Assembly: GCA_030998225.1 (NCBI GenBank)
Contig: JAPYXD010000522.1
Location: 930,001-994,000, forward strand
Source of the DNA: Diplolepis rosae
Taxonomy: Eukaryota; Arthropoda; Insecta; Hymenoptera; Diplolepididae
DNA: 64,000 nt
Reading direction: 5' to 3'
How positions within the stretch are numbered: position 1 is the first letter of the stretch; every line of letters starts with the position of its first letter. The notes beneath the pieces were generated by a model that was given only the letters and a program-made list of their open reading frames with translations, ran no database searches and was not told the origin of the DNA. The translations under genes and the position numbers were made by a program. Below, in pieces: positions 23,494 through 33,443 of the stretch.

Positions 23494-23679
23494 TAGCGTC
23501 TTAGTAGCAGCTGGATTGCATTTTGATATATTGTCTTGCCGTAGACTTTAGCAAAGTGTTACAGTTCTGGCTAGTCGCTAACTAGAACATCTAGTCTGCG
23601 CCAGATCTGAGTTTAGACAGTCTAGTCTGGATCCAGATCAGCGCCAGAAGATTTTTCCACACGAGATGTGGATTGAAAT

Positions 23680-24140
23680 TTTGTAAGATTATTCAGAATC
23701 ATTCCACAAGTCATTATAAGCTCCTAATTTATTAGGAGTCCTTAATATGTCATTGTCGTTTATACAAGTATATCGTTATAAGTTATACTTCATAAAATAA
23801 CACTGAGAGAAGGTTGGTGCAGTAAGCGTACCCGAGTGTACAGCTGCAATACAAAACGCGAGGCATATATCGAACGCGGTTTTGGGAGAGCTGCGGTGCC
23901 AAAAGTAGAAGGCTGCAGTCTGCAAGCAAAGAGATTCGAATATTTGGGAAGGCTGCGTTCCCAAATGGGAGCTATGCCGTACTATACTCATGCGGCAGCG
24001 ATCTCAAATCGATAGTGCCGTTGTTGTACTGTGGTCGGTATCGTAATTATCCCAACCTTCACTCAGTGAAAAAAGTGCTTGAAGAGGTCATAGGGAAAGC
24101 TAGAGATACAACATCCATCTTAAGATTCGATTATCGGAAC
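23680..24140. other. No gene recognised
   Basis: A GC-richer patch around 23810-24010 contains GCTGC and CGAATATT words but no conserved protein in any frame. Confidence 0.5.
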
Positions 24141-24149
24141 TTATATTCC

Positions 24150-24334
24150 CGGTAAGAAGGCTTGTATTAAAAAGTATAGAATATGTCAAATCTGGACAAA
24201 ACGGAGATTCAAGAAAGGACATTTCAATTCCTTTTAATACATGGATTCAAAGTGGCTTCAGAAGTTGTTTTCTGAACCCTCGTTTTCTCCATATTTGACA
24301 CTTTCAATACTTTTTAATGCAAGCCTTCTTACCG
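24150..24334. mobile_element. Foldback MITE of the GTAAGAAGG family, copy A
   Basis: Arms GGTAAGAAGGCTTGTATTAA and, in reverse, GGTAAGAAGGCTTGCATTAA continue through AAAAGTAT..TGTCAAATCTGG for about 60 bp. A related copy is at 63066-63252. Confidence 0.72.
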
Positions 24335-24679
24335 AGTTGGTATTTTTATAAATAATTTCTTTCTTTAGTTACTTTAATGAATTCTTTCTATTAGACGATG
24401 AGATTTTATATATACCGGAAAGTACTTTTCACATTGTTGCTTTTATTTTCCGTTTGAGATTAAAAATTTGGATGTATATTATTATAACATTTCAATATGA
24501 CACTCCGAAAAAGTGTGGTTTGCAAGTATTTGACGCATTATCATAAATTTATGTATTTTGGGTTGAAAAATAAATTGTCTTTAGAAATTTTACCAATTTT
24601 AGGTCTTTTTAACGTATTTAACACAACTGCATTCATGTAACACTAATACTTTACGTATGAAAAATATCCAAAGCATTAA

Positions 24680-24968
24680 GGGGTTACAACACCCAGGCGC
24701 GCCGAAAAACTAAGCTTTCTTTGTGAATTTTTTTCTCGAGTTGTATGTGATGGATAAAAATAAAATTTTAGGGCTTTATTAGACATATATTCAAGTTCTC
24801 AAAAATATCTCAAAAATATCTCAAATTTTTTATTAAAAAATACTTTTGAGAACTTGAATATATGTGTAATAAAGCCCTAAAATTTTATTTTTATCCATCA
24901 CATACAACTCGAGAAAAAAATTCACAAAGAAAGCTTAGTTTTTCGGCGCGCCTGGGTGATGTAACACC
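24680..24968. mobile_element. TTAA-flanked foldback MITE, 289 bp, with 130-bp arms
   Basis: TTAA at 24676-24679 and 24969-24972. Ends are GGGGTTACAACACCC and, in reverse, GGTGTTACATCACCC. The arms match almost base for base for about 130 bp, including an AscI-like GGCGCGCC and CTCGAG. The high arm identity implies recent activity or arm conversion. Confidence 0.82.
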
Positions 24969-24979
24969 TTAATGCTTTT

Positions 24980-25900
24980 TCGTTTTATCGATGTTGTTAA
25001 CTCGATATATTGTTAATAGTTGTTGATAGATCACTTGTCGAACTATTGATTTATCAATTCATAAATATCCAATTTTCGATGTTGCATTTCTAGAGGAAGT
25101 ATGAGTGCGCATGAGCAAACACGGCACTGCATAAGAGTATTTCCGACCGTTATCTGTCGCATACATGCACGCGCATGTATCCGCATGCGTCTGCATATAT
25201 GCAGTTTCGTTTGTGAAAAGTCAAATAAGATCTTGTAAAATACTAAATCTTAGAATTATGAAATTAAAGGGCATAATCGCAAAAGTACCTAAGCGCAGCG
25301 CTAAAAGAAGAAAAATTTTCATGAGAGCATAAAAACCTTCTCAAAAATCGAATTTTCAATTATTTCTTTTGAAGTGAGAAAGTATTTTCAAGAGTTTTGA
25401 AAGCTCTATCGATTCCATAAAAATATGTTCAAAAAAGGTTATCGTTTCCCAGAAAATTATCTTCAAAGTTTGCCTGTATGCAGAAGAGCGTAAATGTCAT
25501 GAAAATTGTTATTTTTTAATTTGATTTTTCGCTCTTTGGTTATCATCAAATATATAAATAAAACCTCAGAAATATCTTAGTAGACAAATGGAATACTGAA
25601 AAGTAAATAATTGTTTTAAAAAAATCATTATTGTAGAATAAAACTGAATTTTTCAATATCAATGTGGTATTTCTTCCTGTCACCTCTAGTTATTCCAGAA
25701 GACCCAGGGCGACTTAGTATATCGTTTTCATTCATTCTTATGAATAATTTTATCATTAAAAGATCACCTAACGACACCGTAAAGCGAACTTTATCAACAA
25801 ATTGGCTGATGCGCACCATTGCTACGCAAGCGCGCCAACGATACTTATAAACATTCAAAAAAATATTTGGGTGAATCGACGAAATTTTTGTTGGTTCCAC
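24980..25900. other. No gene recognised
   Basis: Contains a patch of alternating GCATGCG/TGCATATG words near 25100-25210. No conserved frame was seen; a 104-codon minus-strand frame at 25628-25942 has no recognisable similarity. Confidence 0.5.
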
Positions 25901-26099
25901 CATACACGGAAAAAACAGTATAGTTGAGAGGACTAAACACAATTTTAGTTCAGCAAAATACCTGTCGTGACTTTACGATATTGGTATTATAGCTAAACTG
26001 AATGTGTGACACACCAAAATGCGTATTTTGCCGTCATACCATTATAATTTTATTCATGCAACGATAGAAGTATGGTTATTAGACCTATACCGGTATATA

Positions 26100-26338
26100 C
26101 ACTGAAAGAAATGCTTGGGATTTATCAGCCATATGAATATAGCTGAATGTTTTTAAGTAATTCAACAAAATATATTTGACAGTTAACCAAAAATATTGCT
26201 GCAATAGTAATTCATATGGTTGGAATACACATACAGGCTGAACTGATACAAGCAAACCTTGGTTTTCGGTAAATCTACAATATAATATAGGTCAAGGAAT
26301 CAAAATTATGTCTGTATCGTCAAAATTTTTTTTCAGTG
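26100..26338. mobile_element. MITE, 239 bp, CACTGAAAGAAATG end
   Basis: Ends CACTGAAAGAAATG and, in reverse, CACTGAAAAAAAAT, with TA on both sides (26098-26099 and 26339-26340). A truncated inverted copy is at 30965-31162. Confidence 0.72.
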
Positions 26339-26584
26339 TAGTGTGTCGACCCATGCGGTATAGGTGAGACAGCTATACTGGTTTGCCGCGCGACCTATAC
26401 ATTGCTTCGCATGCACGCGACTCTCAGATTTGCCCATGCACTGTGGGAAAATGAACAATATACTGCTAAAAATTTTCCAAGCTTCAAAGTTTTTATTTAC
26501 GATCTGCGAAAAGGATCGAAATTTCCTTTCGAACATATAACATTATATTGCATTACAAGGAAGTAAACTGCACACTCGTTGAAG

Positions 26585-26722
26585 CACACTGTAGAGCGGG
26601 TTAAAACTGCGATTTTTAACCCTACTTTTAAAGTTTCAACCCTAGGGTTGGAACTCGCAGTTTCAATCCGCTTCGCAGGTACTGAAAATCGGATTTTCAA
26701 AAGGGGCGCTATGAAAATATAT
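26585..26722. repeat. Foldback repeat with GTAGAGCGGGTT arms
   Basis: Shares GTAGAGCGGGTT, GAAAATCGGATTTTCAAA and GGGCGCTATGAAAATAT with the level-6 insertion at 19752-19887. Its arms are less perfect. Confidence 0.6.
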
Positions 26723-26778
26723 TTTTAAAGAATATATATTTATATGTCTATAAAAGATTTAGCCATTTTTCCTCCTTA

Positions 26779-26797
26779 CCCCCCCCCCCCCCCCCCA
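26779..26797. repeat. Poly-C run
   Basis: About 19 consecutive C followed by A-rich sequence. The length may be inexact in the assembly. Confidence 0.9.
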
Positions 26798-27620
26798 AAA
26801 AAAAGAAACAGGCATATCATATTTTGCTTACATCGTATTGTCATGTCAACGAACTTGTATTCTTTGTGGAGCAATATGACGTTTAGAAATACCAGTATAG
26901 TTGCTACGCCTATACTGGTATAGTTCTGACGACCATCCAGTAGTATTGGTCTGATAACAATTTTTTCTGGTTTTGACAACCAAAATATAGTTCTCCCAGC
27001 TACACTGTTTTTTCCATGTAGTATTTTATTATCATTCCGAGAACAGAAAGTTTGGTTAACACAGGCCCACAAAAATAAAGAAGATTTCTTTAATTTTTTC
27101 ATAATAACACCATAACCTTGAAACTTCTTACGAGTGACTTCTGTAATTGGAATACTTCCTAACTCTATAATGAAGAGGAAAAACGAGGTGAGATGATTCT
27201 GTTTGACAAATTGATCAGTTACAGATCTTGATTTGGACAATCTTATGGTTTTTCATACCCGTGATATATACAGCAAAGTTATTTTTTACGATTCTATAAA
27301 TTCAAGATACTGCATCAAATCGGTATAAGGTGCCAGAGTGCAGAGAGGGAACATATCGATAAAGTTTTGGATGATTTTTACTTTGCGGTCGTAACACAAC
27401 CAAATTTTTCGTACTATATTTTCCTGCAAAGACAGATTTATCAGCACCCTTGAACGGCGCTGTGCCTACTTAAAAAACCGTTAGAACCATGTTTGAAACC
27501 GGGTGAAACGCCATTTATAACCCGACTAGGTTCCCATCATAAGCTCTGGAACGTTTTCCAGATCTACCTGGGTTCTACCATCAAATTATATTGTAACATA
27601 GTTGTAGAATGCTATCCGGT

Positions 27621-27946
27621 AAACATTGCAATTATGATTCCGTGGCAAAATTTGGAATAGAAGGCAAAGGAATAAATACAATAATTTAATTTTTCAGCGA
27701 TAAAAACTAGGAAAACATCATGTACCTGTTATTGAAGGGAGTGCAGTGGTTCACCATTTGCGGAACGTCTCTACCAATAGTAAATCTTCACGGTGGAGAC
27801 ATTCCGCCAATTGTAAACCACTGCACTGCCTTCAATGACAGGTATACGATGTTTTTGTAGTTTTTCTCTCTGAATAATAAAATTATTGTATTTATTCCTA
27901 CACCTGCTAATTCAAATTTGATCGCAGAATAATAATTGCAATGTTT
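27621..27946. repeat. 326-bp imperfect palindrome
   Basis: Outer arms AAACATTGCAATTAT pair across to 27946. The inner arms contain GTGCAGTGGTTCACCATT and, in reverse, GTGCAGTGGTTTACAATT. One arm is echoed again at 30350-30420, beyond the tandem array. Confidence 0.75.
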
Positions 27947-27964
27947 TAAATGTTTTTTTTATCG

Positions 27965-28075
27965 TTCTTAGCCATAATAATGCGAGGTCAGAGAACGGTC
28001 AGAGAACAGTCAGAGAACGGTCAGAGTATTCTATGACGGTTCTCTCAACCGGGTCCGCTAGGGGGTACTCAAATT
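27965..28075. repeat. GAGAACGGTCAGAG repeat block, copy A
   Basis: TAATAATGCGAGGTCAGAGAA then several GGTCAGAGAAC words, ending GGGTCCGCTAGGG. Copies are at 48771-48860 and, more diverged, 30520-30620. Confidence 0.65.
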
Positions 28076-28430
28076 ATATTATTTTAATTGGAAAACGGGA
28101 CCTAACAGGGTATAACTGGCTACCGTCCGGGATTGACAAATTGACAAATTTGGTCAAAATGCAATCTGAGTGTCTAAAGGGGTCTACCTGAGTTCTATCA
28201 GGAATCTCTAGAATCGAAGGTATGAGCGTCTAACAGGATCTAAAGGGGTTATAGCGGGGGTATAGACAAATTTGGCCAAGTGCGCTCTAGGTACCTAAAA
28301 GGATAAACCGTGATTCTATAAGAGATCTCTTGAATCGAAGGTATGAGCCTCTAACAGGATCTAAACAGGTTATAGCGAGAACATAGATTGACAAATTAGG
28401 CCGTGCGCTCTGGGTGTCTAAAAGAGTCTA

Positions 28431-29566
28431 CACGGAAAAAATAAGTACTGGGAAATTTACTTGACAGTCCTCGACTTTTGGACAGGACAAATTTTTCTGA
28501 AGATCCTATATACTTTTTATTAAGAAGCTTAGAACTTCATCGAAAAAAAGAAAGAATGTCCTAGATTAATTCAAGCACAGTCAATGAATGAAATTCTTTC
28601 AAATTTTATTGTATACTTTTTGAAAAAATTATATAGGAAGGCAAATAATATTTCTTCTAAAGAGTGCTTCACGTTTTAAAAGAGTTTGGATAGAATAATT
28701 TGATTAGGAAGAGATGAATACCTGCTATACAAATCAAAGAAAAATTCTTGGACTGCGCTTGAAAGTCTTGTGAAATTTTTAGTGGTACGATGCGCAGTTG
28801 TCAATGTCAGTTTTTTAGATACGCAAAATTTTAATTACTTTGTAAATTGACATAAACTTCAGAAATTATGAAATTCTTATATTTGATATTTTAGAATTCA
28901 GTAATTAATTTATTAAAAGTCTCTTCATCTAAAAACTTTTCTTAGCCTTATATAAAATTGATGGCGAAACAAGGCGCAGCAATTTCTTACATGGCCCTGC
29001 ATTTTCAAAGGATAAAATCTACCCAACATTTATTGAGAAGTATCGCAAGTGCTTCGGTAGCCATGTGGTTTATGCGTTATACATGTAGGTTAGTTAAAAG
29101 TTAAGGTTCAAATCCTATCAGCGTAATATTAATTTCAACAGCGGTAATATAATTTGTCATAAAAATCAATAAAATAGTATATAAAAAAAAGACAGCTCGC
29201 GAAAATAAATTTTGTTTCTTATTGCCTTTGATAGTCCATAAAAATTTCATTGACTGGCTTTGAAGTTCTCATGCACGAGTGCTGTGCGAGCTCTATCTAC
29301 CTATATACAGAATTTCATATTAATTCGTAAAAATATCCAATCTTTGAACTTTATTTTCTCAAAAGATTCATAGACATTATACATTTTGCGTACTCAGAAT
29401 TTTCACGGACTTTCTACTGAATATACTTTTGGAAAGTTCTATACTTTTTCCAGGATTATTAATCTAATTGTACAAGAACGGTACTTCTAGTTTTAAGTAA
29501 CTTTTGAACGTATCTGAAAGTCGAGCACTCTATCATCTAAATTTCCCAGTACTTATTTTTTCCGTG
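28431..29566. mobile_element. DNA element, 1136 bp, inserted in the tandem array
   Basis: Termini CACGGAAAAAATAAGTACTG (identical for 28 bp in inverted orientation) with TA at 29-30 of 28429-28430 and 29567-29568. Joining the flanks restores the monomer text. The interior is AT-rich with no recognised protein; a tRNA-like segment lies at 29051-29122. Confidence 0.85.
29051..29122 (+). other. tRNA-like (SINE-type) segment
   Basis: TAGCCATGTGGT (A-box-like, 29058-29069) and GGTTCAAATCC (B-box, 29105-29115) are spaced 36 bp apart, as in tRNA-derived promoters. I could not pair an acceptor stem, so it is a relic, not a tRNA gene. Confidence 0.4.
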
Positions 29567-30349
29567 TACCGTTGTTCTATCAGAGATCTCTTGAATTTCA
29601 GGTATGGGCGTATAAAGAGTCTGAGGACATAGATTGACAAATTTTGTCAGAGTGCAATCTGGGTATCCAAACGGATAAACCGTGGTTTTATTAAAGATCT
29701 CTTGAATCGAAGGTATGATCGTCTAACAGGATCTAAACAAGTCATAGTGGGGACATAGATTAACACATTTGGCCGTGCGCTCTGGGTGTCTAAACAGGTC
29801 TACCGTTGTTCTATCAGAGATCTATTGAATTGCAGGTCTGGGCGTCTAACAGGGTCTGAACGGGTCAGAGCGGAGACATAAATTGACAAATTTAGCCAAG
29901 TGCACTCTAGGTGTCTAAACGGGTCTACCGTAGTTCTATGAAGGATCACTTGATTTGAAGGTATGGGCATCTAACAGGATCTAAACGGGTTATAGCGAGG
30001 ACACAGATTGACAAATTTGGTCAAAGTGCAATCTGGGTATCTAAACGGGTCTATCGTGGTCCTATCTGGGATCTCTTAAATCGAAGGTATGGGTGACCAA
30101 CAGAATCTAAACGGGTTATAAGCGGAGATATAGATTGAAAAGTTTAGCCAAGTGCGCTCTGGGTATCTAAACGGATAAAGCGTGGTTCTATCAGAGATCT
30201 CTTGAATTTCAGGTATGGGCGTATAAAGAGTCCGAGGATATAGATTGACAAATTTGGTCAAAGTGTACTCTCGGTGCCAGGTTTGACTGTTTGTTAGAGT
30301 GAGACAAAAGTAGTTGTGTCCCACTCTAACCAATGATCAACCCTGACGG

Positions 30350-30620
30350 TGCAGTCGTACCGAAAATGGTGAACCACTGCACTGCTTTCAGTGACAGATA
30401 TAATGTTCTTTCAGTTTTTGAACGCTAAAAAAAATGTTGTACCAACTTCGATATCTTCAATCTCAAAATGCACTGCAGAATCAAAATAGCATAATTTAAG
30501 TGTATTTTATGCTCCTCTTCTTCATATTATTACGAGGTAAGCGAATATGGTCAACGAAAGGTTATAGTGTGAGTGATCAGTGAATTCGCGGTCGTTCACT
30601 TTCTCGGGTCTGCTAGGGTA
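30350..30620. repeat. Distal arm of the array-associated repeat
   Basis: GGTGAACCACTGCACTGC with TTTCAGTGACAG matches the 27621-27946 palindrome, followed by a diverged GAGGTAAGCGAA...GGGTCTGCTAGGG block. Together with the left copies it brackets the tandem array. Confidence 0.6.
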
Positions 30621-30653
30621 TTTTTAAAAAATTTCCAGTATTTATCACATTTA

Positions 30654-30738
30654 CCCAGAAAATTTTGTTAAGTCAATAAAATCTTTCGTAAATTCAACAA
30701 AAATATTTTGTTAAATTAACAAATTTGTTTTCAGAGTG
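30654..30738. mobile_element. Small MITE, ~85 bp
   Basis: Left CCCAGAAAATTTTGTTAA, right in reverse CACTCTGAAAACAAATTTGT, near TA sites. Its end type is like 17534-17758. Confidence 0.5.
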
Positions 30739-30964
30739 TAGTTATGAAAGTTCAATAGTTGAGTTAAGCAAATTCTTGTGCGTGTTCAAATATAATATCT
30801 TGCCACAATATATCGTGGAATTTGAAGCCAATAAAACGACTTTTGAAAAAAGTAGCATTTTTATATACACTGGACTCGCGTTATCCCTTTCAATACGGCA
30901 GAAAAATCCGTTCGAGTGCACCCCATTGTATGTATTTTGTACACAAACATGTAGAAATTAAAAT

Positions 30965-31162
30965 CAATAAACCTATATATTATATTGGAGATTTACCGAA
31001 AACCAAGGTTTGCTTGTATCAGTTCAGCCTTATTCCAACCATATGAATTACTATTGCAGCAATATTTTTGGTTAACTGTCAAATATATTTTGTTAAATTA
31101 CTTAAAAACATTCAGCTATGTTAATATGGCTGATGAATCCCAAGCATTTCTTTCAGTGTTCT
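30965..31162. repeat. Truncated inverted copy of the 26100-26338 MITE
   Basis: The reverse complement carries AAGAAATGCTTGGGATTCAT, TTGACAGTTAACCAAAAATA and AACCTTGGTTTTCGGTAAAT in the same order as 26100-26290. It lacks the far end. Confidence 0.75.
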
Positions 31163-31363
31163 CATATTAATCCTTCTCAATGAAAAGTAAAATTATTAGA
31201 TTTACGAGAACCGGTAGGTTTGGTTTGGTTTTAAGTTCATTAATTAATTGACATTATTCACAAATTTTTAAATTACATTTAGTTACATACATGCTTTTCT
31301 ATTTTTTGGTCTTAAATGCTTTAAAGTCGATATTTTATTATACTTTTTACGAAAATTTCATTA

Positions 31364-31583
31364 CTCTCTAAATTTTAACCAGTCAAAATCTACTGATTAT
31401 CAGTGAAATTTGACTGATTAAAATAGCTAAAAAGAGGTTACTGTAAATCAGTCAAATTTCACTGATTATTTCAGTGAAAATTGACTGATTTGACAGTGGA
31501 AAATATTTCTTCACTGATGAATCAGTGAAAAGGCAAATCACTGATTCAATCAGTGAAAATTTGACTGATTCAGATTTAGAGAG
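31364..31583. mobile_element. MITE, 220 bp, built of ATCAGTGAAATTTGACTGAT repeats
   Basis: Ends CTCTCTAAAT and, in reverse, CTCTCTAAAT, TA-flanked (31362-31363 and 31584-31585). Inside, ATCAGTGAAA and TTTGACTGAT alternate about ten times. Confidence 0.72.
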
Positions 31584-31585
31584 TA

Positions 31586-32255
31586 AGGTAGTTGATCCAC
31601 GAAAGTTAGACCTCAGGCAAAAATAGATAATTGTGCTTTCAAGAATAGCAATATTATTATTGAAGGGCTATTTTGGAAGAGAAAAGATTAATTTCTATGA
31701 AAAAAATTTGATTTTACAGAAAAATAATTTTATTAATCAATTTTATTTTTGCCCCAACTTTTTTTCTTATCGCTTCTTACCAAATTTTAAAAAATTATGT
31801 GATTTTAATAAATTAAAAATCACTTTTTCATGAAAAAGACTCCCTACAACTTAACCATTTCCAATTTTCGAAAATGAATAAATTATTATCAAATTCAGCA
31901 ATTTGTTTATAAAACTTTCGTTTTGAAAAATGTTTTTTTAATGATTTCAGCCATTAAAGAATTTAGTTTTAAAAATCAGAAACGGTGAAGTTGTGGGAAA
32001 TCTTTTCTCTGAAAAAATGATTCATGATTTATTAGAGTCGCATAATTTTTTAAAATTTGGTAAGAAGCGATAAGAAAAAAAGTTAGGTCAAAAATAAAAT
32101 TTGTTAATAAAATTATTTTTCTGTGTTTCAAATTTTTTTCATGTAAAATAATCTTTTCTTTTTCAAAATCGCCCTTCAATAATAATGTTGCTATTCTTGA
32201 AATCAAAATTATCTATTTTTGCCTGAGGTCTAATTTTCGTGGGTGAAAACTACCT
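31586..32255. mobile_element. Foldback element, 670 bp, ~240-bp arms
   Basis: Arms include AGGTAGTT, CCACGAAAGTTAGACCTCAG (right arm in reverse CCACGAAAATTAGACCTCAG), CAAGAATAGCAA and TTCTTATCGCTTCTTACCAA. Similarity continues to the centre near 31,900. It abuts the MITE at 31364-31583. Confidence 0.78.
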
Positions 32256-32275
32256 GAAGTACCTTCATAATATTG

Positions 32276-32610
32276 GTTAGTCGAAAAAGTTCGTGGCACT
32301 CTTTGAGTAAAATAGAGATGCTTAAATCAAATTGTTAAGATCAATTCATTAAAACTAAATATTCTCAATTATTATCGACAATGTTTCGCCATTTTTCAGG
32401 CCGAAACATGATTCCATCAGTATAGATCTTCTGTAGTTTCTGGTTGAAAAACTGAATCAAGTGATTTTCACAGGCTTTTCTTGAAGCCAGCTTAGTTCCA
32501 TGAATTGAGTTCTGCAGAGGTCGAAACAAGTGGTAGTCTGAGGGTGCTATGTCTGGGTTATAAGGTGGATGCATCAAAACTTCCCAGCCAAGCTTTCTTA
32601 ACCACTCTAG
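32276..32610 (-). pseudogene. Mariner 3' fragment
   Basis: C-terminal mariner text HPPYNPDIAPSDYHLFRPLQ (third catalytic Asp), NSIHGTKLAS and FRPEKWRNIVDNN, next to a mariner terminus TTGGTTAGTCGAAAAAGTTC at 32276. The rest of the transposase is absent. Confidence 0.85.
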
Positions 32611-33443
32611 AGGCAGACAAAAATAGGCATATTTTGTGATTTTCTTTCACCGAAACCATGAAATAAATCGAAATTACAAAATAGGGTTTTATAATACATG
32701 TAATTGACTGTACAAAGTAATTTTTTTAAAGCGATAGATGTGAAAATAACGACTGTGTTGCAGTTTTCCGATGACGCTTTCATTTCTGAAAGGTCCACGG
32801 CCGGACTAACAGCTCCTGTAATTTTTGAGTTATGATGAATCACTGGAGTTTTTTCGATTACACATAAGAATAAAATTTTGCGCGAAACAACCCAGATAAC
32901 AAAGTGCGCGTACAGTGTGAGCATTACCGTTCGCACTGGTGCGAATTATGCATCACGCGTGCGTTCACCACGCCACGCAGATGCGTCATCATATGCGACG
33001 CATATCGCCGGCACGTAGTGAAGTTCGCATTCGTGACGATGAAAAGCGAGCTTTATGCAGCTCGAATAATTTAAAATTATTTCCAAAATAATAATCATAA
33101 TAAGAAATAAAAATACATAATGTACTTGAAAACATTATATTTAAAGTTGAAAACCGATATTATACATACCGGCGATGCATAAATGTTTGTTATATAGCCA
33201 ATAAATCTCAATAAACAATGTATAAAGTGTTCAATATACTTAAATAACGACGAACGCGAACATTTTTTTAGTGCCGATAAATAAGTAGTTCCCTATATTA
33301 GTACAGTTATACATTTGAAATATAATAAGTATTCAACTTATAGTTGAATCACAATGAACAGCAAAATATTTTTAGCACTTTACATTGTGGCTTATACTTT
33401 TAAAATAAGAAAAACCACGTGTCAGACTAACAAACTTTAGGGA

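Larger units (their letters stand above)
18081..23665. mobile_element. Outer hAT-like non-autonomous element (level 1 of nest)
   Basis: Termini CCCGTGTGGAAAAATTT and, in reverse, CTCGTGTGGAAAAATCT. The flanking octamers are ATTTGGAT (18073-18080) and ATGTGGAT (23666-23673), an 8-bp near-duplication as hAT elements make. Inside are subrepeats of the type CAGTCTAGTTAGGGCCAGATC on both sides of the inner insertions (18160-18470 and 22760-23660). Without the insertions it would be about 0.9 kb. It has no transposase of its own. Confidence 0.62.
25905..27018. mobile_element. TA-flanked DNA element, 1.1 kb, CACGGAAAAAACAG ends
   Basis: Left CACGGAAAAAACAGTATAG, right in reverse CATGGAAAAAACAGTGTAG, with TA at 25903-25904 and 27019-27020. 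Words such as TATACTGG recur inside. A MITE (26100-26338) and a foldback repeat (26585-26722) are inserted. A run of about 19 C follows at 26779. Confidence 0.7.
28120..30290. repeat. Tandem array of ~121-bp monomers, interrupted
   Basis: Monomers share GTCTAACAGGATCTAAACGG, ATAGATTGACAAATTTGG and TCTATCAGAGATCTCTTGAA. Two adjacent units begin at 28230 and 28351 (121 bp apart). The array resumes after the inserted element 28431-29566 and runs on to about 30,290, giving roughly nine units. Short open frames across it are by-products. Confidence 0.82.

Noticed and set aside
25628..25942. 104-codon minus-strand open frame
   Set aside because: No recognisable similarity. Its start overlaps the end of a TA-flanked element and its composition follows local AT content.
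26776..27240. 154-codon minus-strand frame ending in a glycine run
   Set aside because: The glycine run comes from the poly-C tract, and the frame crosses the border of the 25905-27018 element. No domain seen.
28120..30290. CRISPR-like array
   Set aside because: Units are ~121 bp, degenerate along their whole length, with no constant repeat and variable spacer pattern; the host is an animal.
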